The notes under the pieces: generated by a model
Told to the model about the DNA's origin: nothing
What the model saw: only the letters and a program-made list of their open reading frames with translations
The model's database searches: none
In this document: positions 13,401 through 23,299 of the stretch, piece after piece
Layout: the number at the start of each line of letters is the position of its first letter
How positions within the stretch are numbered: the stretch's first letter is position 1
From: Lepisosteus oculatus
Lineage: Eukaryota > Chordata > Actinopteri > Semionotiformes > Lepisosteidae
DNA: 64,000 nucleotides
Assembly: GCF_040954835.1 (NCBI RefSeq)
Contig: NC_090696.1
Location: forward strand, 72,043,722 to 72,107,721
Direction of reading: 5' to 3'
Made by a program: the position numbers and the translations under genes

Positions 13401-15916
13401 ATAAACCAATTGATTAATTAAGTCAGTGGTTCTCAGTCCTCATTCTGCTGGACCAATGCGTCTGCTGTCCCCTAAAAGAACTAGTGTGTACTTATGCTTG
13501 TAACTGATCAGATCGCTTGTTTAGACATGTTTTTGACAGTTTAGCGAGATGTTCAGAAAAGCAAGAGTCAACAGTCATTAATGTGTTACTTGTAGAGTTT
13601 ATGGATGAAACCTGAAAACATGGAGACAGCTGTCAAGGATAATAGCATAACATAAACCCATTCAGGTCGCCTTGGTGATGCCCTTGACTTGGTGGTAGAA
13701 AATGAATGTTGAAAGAAAGAGCCTTCAGGTTGGAAAAAAATCAACTAGGCTCAGAGATTTTTCCAAGATGATAGTCCTCTATTTTACCTCTTTCGAACAT
13801 GATGACACTGATCTTTCCGTCTGTAACTGAGGCAGTCCTTCCCTAAAAAGGAGTCTGATACTACCACAGATTTTGCTCAAACAAAGTCAATTTGTTTGAT
13901 AGTTGGATTGTGCCTCCATTTATCTAACGGTATTGAATGGATGTCTGTTTCAGATATGGTTGTTTCTGGAGTTCCAAAGGAAAATGGAATTCTCCATGCT
14001 AGTGAGATAGCCAGCATGGCCCTGGATCTGGTTGCCGTTTGTAAAACCTTCCGAATTCCACACAAGCCTAACACACTGCTACAGATACGAGCTGGGATCC
14101 ACTCAGGTACAGAGTAACCCGTTGAAAGGTAATGACACTGTTGTGCCCTCTGGACTCTGGATTGCATAAGAGGGTATATTTTTCCACTTTCAATTATGTA
14201 ACGTTCAAATGAAAGTCAAGTTCTCACTCACACCTAGTGGCTCATCGGACCAAGGGATATCTCAGTTTTTTAGTTGGGATGCCAGTCCGTTGCAGGCTGG
14301 CCACCAGCAGCACTGGTACCCATCTAGGTGAACCGGAGGGATTAGGGTAAGGTAATATTTCTCCTCCGGTACAGTATTGTCCACATTGGACACATGCGCT
14401 GAGGACGCCGCCCTCCAGCTAAGGTTGTAGATTGTAGGTAACCACAGGTCTAAAGATCTAAAGAGATTGCTGTCACGGACGTCCAAAGGGACTAACCGTG
14501 GGGAGCAGGAGAGCGGAAAAAGACCCATATGCGTAGCGGCGAGACGGGAAAAAGGCCTGGGCTCATAGTGCAAAGAGTTCAGGAATGCCGTATAGAAACC
14601 TATGCCCTCAGGGAGTGGACGTGGGGCGCCCTGGTGCTAGGCGGGACTCAGGACATCCGAACGTCAATGCAGAGCCAGGACAGAGTGCAAGACCCGGAAA
14701 TATATAGCCCAAGGGAAAGAGAGAGACAGGAAGGACAGCAGATCGGAAACTAGGGACAGGACAGAGAAGGAGCGCCCTCTGGCTGCAGAGGGCGTGACAA
14801 TTGCGTTTCCTTGTTCCAGGTCCGGTGGTAGCAGGCGTGGTTGGGACGAAGATGCCTCGGTACTGCTTGTTTGGCGATACCGTGAACACGGCTTCGAGAA
14901 TGGAATCCACCAGCGAAGGTGCTGTTCTGGAACACACCTTCCCTCTGCGGTGTAGTTTATAGACTCTAGCCTTGACAAAGCTTTCTTTTTTCCAGGAAAC
15001 CCCAGTGTGCAATTCAATGTGTGAAATGGTTATTTAGCCAGTGCCACATTTCTTATTCTCTAAGAATGTTTTAACTGAATGTGAATGCTGATGTCATGGT
15101 GGAGACCTCCATTCATTTGTAACCTTTGTTATTTTCCTCCAGCCCTGAAGATACAGTGCAGCTCTGGAACCTTTTACCTGCTGGAGGAGATTGGTGGTTA
15201 TATTTTAACCTGTCGGGGATCGCTACAGGTCAAGGTGAGGCATTACGATTTTCAGCAGAGTCGAGCACACACCAGGGGAATTTCAAAACAAAGAGAAATA
15301 TTAAATTAATATTAAATATTAATAATACTCAATTAAATTATCCTTGAATTATTGCTATCAAGAAAGAATATACATACAGTTGTCATGTTTGCTTTTTGAG
15401 AACAACAGGTCTCATTTCATTTCTTTAACACTTTGTTCGATCAATCAAGTTGCTGAACCATGTTCACTGTGGGGTACCATTATTTTCTAAGATAAATAAA
15501 ATATACATGTCCTATTTTCTCCATTTTGTTCCATGAAGTGTAAGCTGAAGAAGTCTACTGGATTTGTTTCTAGTTATTCCTATTTTAATACGTGATAGGT
15601 AGCAGATTAAGGACGTCTAGAAAACCACCCAGTTAAGAAATTGTAAAATTTGGAATCTTTCGACTTTTAAAAAAAAGCTTTAATACTGTATTTTTGGTCA
15701 AGTTCAGTGCTCAGCTAGTCACCTCTCCATTGAATATCTTCTTCTTGCTGACAGGGAAAGGGAGACATGGTCACCTACTGGCTAGAGGGGAAAGAGGCTG
15801 CACCTGTTAATAAGGAAACTGCCAAGACAACTCCTGCTGTCCTAGAAATTGAGAAAGACCATTACCCTTCCATCCCAGGGTGCCTCAATAATGACCTTCA
15901 CTTCAATCCCGTCTAA
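1435..15916 (+). CDS. Receptor guanylate cyclase (GC-G-like), 3' 17 exons, partial
   Basis: Membrane receptor making cGMP from GTP. Exons: 1435-1580, 2104-2176, 4823-4970, 6301-6387, 7124-7267, 7712-7833, 8438-8576, 8957-9005, 10194-10295, 10629-10748, 11103-11196, 12624-12711, 13181-13320, 13954-14106, 14820-14918, 15143-15234, 15755-15916. Phases agree throughout, giving 651 residues to a TAA. Visible in order: a Cys-rich juxtamembrane stretch (CGDGVC...[11 protein letters not shown], residues 1-22); one membrane helix (about 27-48); a kinase-homology domain with VAIKKI but HGRLKSMNC in place of HRDLK and DYC in place of DFG, so a pseudokinase; a dimerisation helix ([19 protein letters not shown]); and the cyclase ([40 protein letters not shown]). 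Metal-binding Asp and guanine-selecting Glu and Cys are all present, so it should be active. The ligand-binding ectodomain lies upstream. The kinase region differs from NPR1/2, GC-C and retinal GCs as I know them. GC-G is my best guess, and the subtype is not certain. Confidence 0.93.
5251..5300 (+). repeat. Dispersed repeat fragment with GGAACAAGCTGCCCAGCC core
   Basis: The 18-base core at 5256-5273 recurs exactly at 42553-42570 and with two changes at 8770-8787. In each case a TTGTTG-type stretch follows, and a related ATGTTGTTGAAGCTGATG occurs at 55528-55545. The family was not identified. Confidence 0.5.
7834..8437. other. Intron 6 of the guanylate cyclase gene, GC-richer than its neighbours
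   Basis: Bases 7920-8330 are open in short overlapping frames on both strands, but nothing resembles a known protein. The flanking splice sites join in phase (ATC ACA G / AT TAC TGC), so this is intron. It may be a decayed repeat. Confidence 0.5.
8577..8956 (+). other. Probable GC-AG intron in the kinase-homology region
   Basis: The exon before it must end TTC AG and the next begin TTAT to give the family-like reading [13 protein letters not shown]. That puts GC, not GT, at 8577-8578, while the 3' end is a normal TTGCAG. Another donor nearby (GT at 8570) would break the frame. It may be a true GC-AG intron, a GT-to-GC mutation, or a base error. Confidence 0.7.
8765..8815 (+). repeat. Dispersed repeat fragment, second copy of the GGAACAAG core
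   Basis: GGAACAAGTTACCCAGCC (8770-8787) and the following ATGTTGTTGAAGCC match the copies at 5256 and 42553. It sits inside the probable GC-AG intron. Confidence 0.5.
9500..9850 (+). repeat. L2-type LINE relic (reverse-transcriptase C-terminus)
   Basis: A broken + strand frame recalls the late L2/fish LINE reverse transcriptase motif of the 'TPVL.SLHWLPV' type (around 9555-9590), followed by a Leu/Lys-rich 'FKALxG'-type stretch. Stops and frameshifts throughout show it is dead. It lies in the intron between 9005 and 10194. Confidence 0.5.
12313..12470 (-). repeat. tRNA-derived SINE head or tRNA-like relic
   Basis: On the minus strand an A-box-like TAGCTCAGCCGG (12431-12420) is followed at normal distance by a B-box-like GGGTTTGAGCCC (12388-12377). 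The T arm can pair (CTGGG/CCCAG around a 7-base loop). The D and anticodon arms are poor, so this is a SINE head or pseudogene rather than a working tRNA. It lies in an intron of the cyclase gene. Confidence 0.5.
14107..14465. other. Intron 14 of the cyclase gene, left part: degenerate repeat
   Basis: GC-rich text at about 14230-14465 looks like an old dispersed repeat, but I could not place it. The rest of the intron is the solo LTR. Confidence 0.3.
14471..14799 (-). mobile_element. Solo LTR, 329 bp, with ATTGC target-site duplication
   Basis: The element begins TGTCACG and ends CGTGACA. This gives the TG...CA ends of an LTR, which here also form a 7-bp inverted repeat. It is flanked by 5-bp direct repeats ATTGC at 14466-14470 and 14800-14804. 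A TATATA stretch near 14700 reads as CTATATATTT on the minus strand, so minus is the likely sense. No internal retrotransposon DNA is attached. The same LTR occurs at 61515-61827 in the other orientation. Confidence 0.85.
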
Positions 15917-16340
15917 CACCGTGTGACTGCAGAGGTATTATTATATCAGCCTGCCTTTTGGGGTCAAAGTGGTCCTTTCATTGTTTTCCATAGCAGAGGT
16001 TTTTTTGTTATCTACTTTCATGAACGTTACAGGGAATACTTCCATGTAGATATTACAGTGAGGATTTCGACATGAAAAGTGAGGTATTTGAAATTAGTCT
16101 GAAGATTACAATGAAACTTCTTATTTTTCACAAGTGGGGAAATTCCAGCAGAGATATATTTTGTCATAAAGGCTTTCCCTATACCTCTATTTCTGTATAA
16201 TTCAACATAACAGCATGGGGTACGAGCAGCCGGTTTCGTCAACATTGGTCCATCAAGAACTCCACAGGGCAGGATACCAGGTACCTGGCAATGCACTGCG
16301 AGTCCAGTGTGTAGTGAGTAAAGCACCAGCAATAAGCTAT
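15917..16340 (+). other. 3' UTR start of the cyclase gene
   Basis: Follows the TAA at 15914-15916. No coding pattern. The UTR probably runs on through the Tc1 relic to a polyA signal. Confidence 0.4.
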
Positions 16341-16369
16341 CAAGCAGCGGACAAAACGTGATGCGGTCA

Positions 16370-16965
16370 GATTATTCATCTTTCACCACATTCTCAACAA
16401 ACAGCCAAGTGCACATGTGGAGTCATCCTCAAGAATTCTACAGCCCTGAGTGCTTGAGTCCAACAGTGGAGGGCTCTCTGGGGTTCTGTAATGCTGTGGG
16501 GCACATTTTCCGGGCACAGTGTGGGGGCACTTATTCCCTTTGCAGTCAAGGTCAATTCGAATCACTACTTAAAGATACTGAGTGATCATGCTCACCCCAT
16601 GTTGCAGCATTTGTATCCCATCAGAAGACGGACAGAGCATGTGTGATCACCCAGTGATTTGATAAGCAGGGCAGGACACTGATGTTCTCCATACATCACA
16701 GCCTTGTCAGGCACCAGAACTCAAGCCAATCAAAAATGTGTGGGATTGTCTGGAATAATGAATACGACAACGTTTTCCACCTTCCTCAACCAGGCGTGAG
16801 TTGATTGACTTTCTAATGGAAGAATGGTGCTGCATCACTCCTGCAGAATTCCAGGTAGACACCGGTAGACTCTGTGCCACTGCATGTTGACCATACCGGT
16901 TGCCCAGCACCCTGTTAAGTGACTTTACATTGGTGTTTCCATTTTTTGTTCACGACCTGTATGTT
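16370..16965 (+). mobile_element. Tc1/mariner transposase relic
   Basis: The + strand shows, in broken frames, the course of a Tc1-like transposase. A 'V.VWRhPqEfYsPECl.PTVEGS' stretch (about 16410-16480) is followed by a 'DHaHPmLQhLYP' stretch (16583-16620), a 'SGTRTQANQKCVGLSG' decay of the PDLNPIENLW segment (16705-16760) and an 'EEWCCITPAEF' helix (about 16820). It ends in a mariner-like TTTGGTGTTTCC...CCTGTA terminus. Stops and frameshifts make it inactive, and the 5' end is missing. Confidence 0.65.
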
Positions 16966-17815
16966 AAGACATAAGTTGATTAACTTGGAATATTTAGTTG
17001 ACTCTTACACAAGTATTAAATCTGGAAGGATAATTAGTAATTCCTAGGAAAACATTTCCTTGAACTAATGCAAACAAGTTGTTTGTTTATTTTTACCATA
17101 TTTCAGAATGAAAAGACTCAGCTGTGGCTCTGGTCTTTAACCCAGAAAGGAATGTGAAAAAGAGTAATATATCTGTCCACACGTGTAATTTATTATTCTT
17201 GTTATTGTTATTGTTATATGGTTGTTGTTGATATTGTTAATCTGCTTTGCTGACACTCATATCTTACATTGGATAAGCAACAGTCATGTGTGCACAAGAA
17301 GTTAATTAAATGAAAACTAAGAGTAGTACAAGCTAGAAATGCCATGTAAGCACTGTGCTAAGATTTATCGATGTCCTTCCAAACCAGCAAGATCGTATAA
17401 AATTAAATACTCGTGTGTTGTTAAGTATTGTGTAGTGCCATTTTAATAAGGATATATGTATTGATTTAACCTATTTTCTTTTAGTTATTTTTTTAACAAG
17501 TACAATAGCACACATTAAGAATGCCACTCTTTTCAATTCTGTTTCAATTTTGTACTTATTAAAGCCTACTCCTTGAATGGCACACAAGCTAATTAGACTA
17601 GACTAGAGCTGATTAAAGGACCCCTGATTAAATCTGAACTTCAACCTAACCACAAGTCTCAGATTTTCAAAAAATTGATCGTTGGTGTGCTCTTTTGGTT
17701 AACACGAAACCTCTGGCAGGCTGAAAGGTTCTGACATGTTCAGAAGAGTATATGTTCAAGGATTTACTGTATATGGAAGCTGAAATGGCCTGACCAACTG
17801 GTGTGACTGTGTGAA

Positions 17816-17821
17816 AATAAA
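17816..17821 (+). terminator. Candidate polyA signal AATAAA for the cyclase gene
   Basis: AATAAA on the gene strand about 1.9 kb after the stop codon. Several other AATAAA sites exist (for example near 18757), so use of this one is a guess. Confidence 0.25.
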
Positions 17822-17829
17822 CTTGCCCC

Positions 17830-20800
17830 TACTCCAGCATTACAGTCGTACTTCTGCTTTTGTATTTTTTTAAAGCATCCGATTAAAAGAGAAGGCAGAA
17901 AAAAAGAGTTATGTAAGCCTAGAATGTGATATTTTCAGCATGTTCTGTTAAGGTGGCGTGAAGTTGGTCCTCTTTTTTAGACTGTTTTGCGTTTTGTTAG
18001 TAAATGTTACAAGGCAGGGTATTCTAGCACACTGGTTCTGGAGTACTCCTGTGTCTGCTGATTTTTGGATCTAGTTACTCAGAATATTTTATACCTACTT
18101 TAAAATCTCCAACTATTTAGAAGCAGAAAAACAGTTGAAAAAGTGCTAAGTTTGCACTCAATGGAATATTGAGTCCAATGGTCCTTCTGTTGCTTGTTCA
18201 AACCTTCATTTATTGTTAATTACAGTAGGTGACCAAGCCTAGAAGTCCTGAGGCATACGATTGGCCAGGGGCTGGGTTTGCCTGTGTAGGACATGGGATT
18301 CTCAGTTTTTCATTTAACAGCCATTGCTGAGACTGCTGGATGCCTATACTGTAGGTTTGCAGCTTATTGTCAAGGAGTGAAGCTTCAATTGTCCAATCAG
18401 TGCCGACTCTATTTTAAGGCAGTATGGAGCTTACAGGGTGTCAAATGTCAAGCCAATCTCCCAGCTGTGCAGACTGGAATGGTTTGTAAGCATGTCTGAG
18501 GCCTCCCCAGGCTAGAGGGGTTGGACAGGTACAAGTAACTGATTGACAATCAGTGTTTCCAGACGGGTCAGGTATAATAACAGAAGAAATAACTACTGGT
18601 TCCAATATCTAAGAAGAAAATAGTTAAGCAAATTCATAGTTGAGATGTGGCAACAGCTATAGACCTGAGAGTTCAGCTGCAATGAGAAACAGAAGAAAGT
18701 TGAAAAACAATTACCTCATTTATTACTAATCTATGAATGTGTAATGTGTGTAAATAAAAACACTGCTGTTACCTACAGTATAATAAGAGGAAAGATGGCT
18801 TTTAAAAAAAAAGCTAAATAGTGTTTAAAATACTGAGAGCTTTAGAAACACAGTGGAAACTAATTTTGGAGAAAAAAAAATTCTTCCAGTAAAGTGCTCA
18901 TCAGGTGGCCTGTTCTGCTCTTTAGATACTTTCTGTGCCAGAGAAGTGACCAGCCTGCTGCAGTACAAGCATAGATATAGTGTACATAAGAAAATGTGAA
19001 AAAAAACCAGACAGTTTAAATGAGAACCTGGACCGTGCACATACAAGTGGACAAGGTTGTGAGGGATTAATTACAACAAATTACAGCTGGAACAGTTGTA
19101 TTGTACTAATTTAATATATGTTGGAATAAATTGTTGTAAACGTTTATATTTATAATATATACAGTACAGACATGTTTGAATATAGGTTTGGTACTCCTGG
19201 TACTGTAGGTTGTGTACTGAAATTCCCCTTTATTTTTCACCCAGTCCTTAACAAACTATGACTTAAGTCCCACATTTAAATTTGACCTTTGTGATTAACA
19301 CATTGTCATGCTTCATTGACTGCTGAAAGGTTGGTTGTTCTACTTAAAACAAAAGTGCTGTATGCGACTATAAAATAATAATAAAGGATTTTAAATAACT
19401 TAGTGTCTTCCTCTTGTAGTATAAGTTAGTCTGGAAAGTCGAAAGGCTGAGATGATAACCTTCTCTAGAACTAAACTGCTCTCTCAAAAGGATGCAAAAC
19501 TATTTCCCCGTTCCAAAATAATGCTACACTATCCAAAGAGAGGAGTCGTTTAGCCTTTGGATTCCACAGATAAGAAATCAGAAAAACAAAAATATTAGAC
19601 AGCACGTTCCTTTATAAAAGCCTGTCCCAGTGCTGAGATTACTTGGACATATTCTGATCTCTTAGAATAGTCTGCAAAAGGAAGTGTGTCTCTCATGACC
19701 TGGATACGTCTCCTCTAATCTTCCTTCTTTTCACTCCTTCACTCTTTGTATTGTTCCTGTTTATTCTGTGTCGTATTTATCCTGATTTAAGGCCCAGTTC
19801 ATCCTATCCCAAGAGGACTGGCTTAATGACCTCACTAAGAATCAATATTAAATATGTTTAAATATGTACCACTTGTTTTCTCTCCTGGCTCTGTGGCTGC
19901 TTCAAGTGCGATAATCAGATAAAAGGGACAGTCTACACAAATTCTTGAACAACACCCCATTGTATCTTTATCTTATAATGGTGGGCTGCCTCCAACCTTT
20001 TAGCTGCACCTAAAACCACAATACTTACAGTACGTATTCACAAAGCACGGTACAAAGGAAAAAACAGATTTGTAACACAGAGAATGGAACACATGGCTCA
20101 GAAGAAAAGAAATCAAGAAAATCTGTCAAGTAAAATTACAAGACAAAGACCAAAGTAAACTAAACTGGGTTAGTCTGACTGGTCTGTCAACTCTTTGATA
20201 AACTTTCTTGTGTAAGATGTTAGTTGCATATGAGACTACTGTCCAAGGTTTTTTAAAAATATCTCCATCTGGTCCACTACTTCTATAAAGAGCCACTTGT
20301 ACATCTGAGATTCATGTATCTTTCTTGAGTATATTCTAAGTTTTTTCTCATATTTTGAGGGATTTGCTTTGGACATTTATCTAAAATATAGTTGAAATGA
20401 TAAAACTTTTTTAGTTTTAACTGTAGATAGTGATAGTCCATTATGGTTCCAAAACCACCACCAGTCTAAAGAATGTCAATAAAGTGGCCCAGTAATCTAT
20501 CTTTAGGCAAAAACTATTTTCTTGTTAAAAAAAACAGAAGAATGTGACAGGTGTACAGTATGTTTGAATAGTTTTTATTTTTAAAATGAGTACTTGAAAA
20601 ATCTCAACCCACATCCTCAAATAGAAACCAAATGAATATTGCAACACAATGACATTGTGATGCTAGTAATATTTGTTGTATACTACTGTATGCTCTAATG
20701 TCTAAATGAACAAAAAATCAATTTAAAAATCTTGAACCTGTTGGTGCATTTATCCTAACTGTAACTTAGCTATTATATAGTCAATCCATGTTCCAGAGTT

Positions 20801-22030
20801 CTATACTTTCTAAACACACTTAACACCATTACATTTAAATGGAAATGCAACCCCTGTAATGTTACAAACAAGAAGAAGATGGAATCTCTTTAAACGCCAC
20901 ATGCAAGGCTGGATAAGTTATCAACAAAAAGTATGCCAGCAAGGCTATTTATAAAGCATATTTAGAAATGGGAAAGAAAGCAAATGTAATTTATTAAGGG
21001 TGCTTTAATGAAAAGTCTTTGTATTTGTTTCTTGTCACTTTCATAGGACTATGTTTTATTTTTAGAATTTGCTCAGGTTTGGAAATATAAATACATTTTT
21101 TATACAAAAATAATAAAACCTCTAAAAATCATTAAAGTTAAGACTTTGGATGTTACTTAAAGCTCTGATTGTATTTTTGCATTGTTGAAAATCTCGCATG
21201 CAATTATTTTGTTAAAAAGCTCCTGAAATGAATTTGTCAATTCTAATGAAGTGATTTTTAAATATATAACTAACCTTACAATTTTGTTCTCAGTATCTTT
21301 CCCATTTTAATTAAACTTAAGTATTAAAAGGAAAATCATCTTCACACTCACCCTGATTTTGAAGTTAGTCAACAAAATGCTGGAAACTATGACATTTTTA
21401 CTAGTTTGTTTTTCCCTGAGAAACAGAGCACAGCATTTTCAACAGTGAAATAACTTAAGAAAAGCTTCTGATTTTGGACAAAAACGTTCTTACATTTACT
21501 TTTTCATTTCCTCTTAGGAAAATAACATATTCATATACATCTTAATTGTACCCAAACCTAAATGGCTTGTCTCTTTACTTGGATTCATGGTTCTGGAAAA
21601 ACAAAACAAAACAATGATAGCACTCTTTCTAAGGCTGCTTCACTCTTTCCAGGGCTAAACAAAAGCTGAGCAACAGGACCGAATTATCCTCTCTCAGCTT
21701 CACTTTGGTAAACCCATTAAAGACTGGGAAGTACAGTACATTTTTTTCTTGACTGCCTCAGAACATATTAACCATATCCAAGCGCAATATGCCAGACTTT
21801 CTTTTTTGTTACTGATTTCCGAAGAACGGATCCTTCTAGAAGAGTAACACTCACACAGACCCTGGGGACAATACCTGCCAGCTTCTCCTTATTGTGTCCC
21901 TTAGTCCCCTACTGACTGGAACAGAGACAGACACAGCGTGTGCATAAAAGAATAGATCCCCATTCCTTTGTCTCCCACATGCTAAAAAAAGCACAGGTAA
22001 GTGTTAGGGCTTATTTGCCAATCCCTATGA
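17830..22030. other. AT-rich intergenic DNA and probable TMEM215 3' UTR
   Basis: No gene seen. TTTATT at 21055-21060 and 20990-20995 read as AATAAA on the minus strand and could end TMEM215 mRNA, giving a 3' UTR of about 1 kb. Confidence 0.4.
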
Positions 22031-22696
22031 TCAGACTACAGTCTCTTGGCCCCATCGGAAATCCCCGGGATTGATGTAGCAGCAGTAGGCACCGTAAGGG
22101 CTGCTGTCCCTGCGGGAGTAGACCACAATGCTGTCTCTGGGGAGGTACATCACGCTGCTATGGGCCATGCTGTAGGCGGCACTTTCCCTGAGGGCGCGCT
22201 TGTGGTCGAAGACGCAGTAGGAGCTGACATCCCGGACTCCCATGAACACAGTGGAGGGGTAGCAAGCCTGGAGGTACCTCATCACCTCATCTTGGTCCAC
22301 CTGGCGGATCAGGCTCCTGGCCTCCCCGACAGTAGTGGTGGAGGACACCGAGTCTTCCCCCGACCTCGGGGCTCTGTCCTTGTGCAGCCTCCCCAACTCC
22401 CCACAGCTCCCTTTGCCCGAGCCCAGGTGCCAGGGGCTCCGCAGGAGCTGGGAGGTTTCTTTTTGCCTTTTTCTTTGGCAGCGACCTGGGCACCTGGTAC
22501 AGCCGTTGGTTTTTTTGGCCAGGATTATGGCGGCCACCCCCGGCAGGCAGATGGCGGGCCCGATAGCAATTAAAGGGACGTCCCCCAAAGTCTCGCCTTT
22601 GACTCCCGACACGGTGAACATGAACCCAAACACTAAAAAGACGCTGCACAGGGCCACCACCAGTCCGGTGCGGGGATTGATATCATCCGGTCTCAT
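22031..22696 (-). CDS. tmem215: TMEM215, two-pass transmembrane protein 215
   Basis: A single coding exon of 221 residues begins MRPDDINPRTGLVVAL, a start I recognise as the conserved TMEM215 N-terminus. The frame stays open upstream to 22735, but with no ATG there, so 22696 is the start. Helix 1 spans about residues 12-32 (VVALCSVFLVFGFMFTVSG), then KGETLGD, then helix 2 at about 41-61 (IAIGPAICLPGVAAIILA). A basic Cys-rich stretch (CTRCPGRCQRKRQK) and a Ser-rich cytosolic-type tail follow. The tail ends with DSIVVYSRRDSSPYGAYCCY and GQETVV, also family-like. Human TMEM215 is near 235 residues, so this copy is slightly shorter, mostly in the low-complexity middle. In mammals it is described as an ER membrane protein of endothelium. 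Its role here is inferred only by homology. It is divergent from NDUFB6, as in human. Confidence 0.95.
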   Translation of the reverse strand: MRPDDINPRTGLVVALCSVFLVFGFMFTVSGVKGETLGDVPLIAIGPAICLPGVAAIILAKKTNGCTRCPGRCQRKRQKETSQLLRSPWHLGSGKGSCGELGRLHKDRAPRSGEDSVSSTTTVGEARSLIRQVDQDEVMRYLQACYPSTVFMGVRDVSSYCVFDHKRALRESAAYSMAHSSVMYLPRDSIVVYSRRDSSPYGAYCCYINPGDFRWGQETVV

Positions 22697-23174
22697 GATA
22701 GCACCATCCAGACGAGCGCTCCCTCTGCACGGCAAGTTTCAGTCTGGCCAGTGCTGTGACGAGGTTTCTTTTTAAATTAGCCCTTTACACAGTTGAAAGG
22801 ATGATGATAGAACAGTTTAATATTACCTGTTTTATCGTTTTCCATGTTGTTCGGCAGTGTTGCCTTCTTCCAATGAAAAAATGTGTTCTTTGGCCAATTA
22901 GTAAAAAACCCACAGATCAGTTGTATTCCTTTGTCTTCATTTTAATTTTCTCCTTTATTCGTTTTTTTTTTTTTTTTCGTAAAACCCTACTGTATGTCAG
23001 TGGCTAAGTCATCAGTTTTTCGGACTTCGCTGTAATTCTTTGCCGAGCTAAAATCATGACGCCCAGGCAGGTTCGCTCCGTTGAATCGTTTTCCAACAGC
23101 GACTTGAAGAAGGGTCAAGCAGCACTTTTGGGAAAAGTGGAAAGTGGAGGAGAACTGTGTGGGCTTTGTGAAGA

Positions 23175-23195
23175 CGCTGCCTTTATAGTGACCCT
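23175..23195 (-). promoter_or_regulatory. Candidate TATA box for TMEM215
   Basis: On the minus strand TATAAAG (23187-23181) lies about 490 bases before the TMEM215 ATG in a locally GC-richer stretch. It would give an unspliced 5' UTR of roughly 450 bases. A spliced upstream leader exon is an alternative. Confidence 0.35.
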
Positions 23196-23299
23196 GCCAC
23201 AGCCTGGTAAATAAAAGTGTAGAAATACGAGATGAGTCAGAAGGCAGCTGGAAGCAATCCAGGAGCGTCCCTAAGTACATACGGCCTATCACGATGGAT

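Noticed and set aside
1435-15916. NPR2, because it is also on human 9p
   Set aside because: The kinase-homology and C-terminal sequences do not fit natriuretic receptors, and human NPR2 lies megabases away at 9p13.
22697-22735. N-terminal extension of TMEM215
   Set aside because: The open frame upstream has only a TTG, and the family begins at MRPDD.
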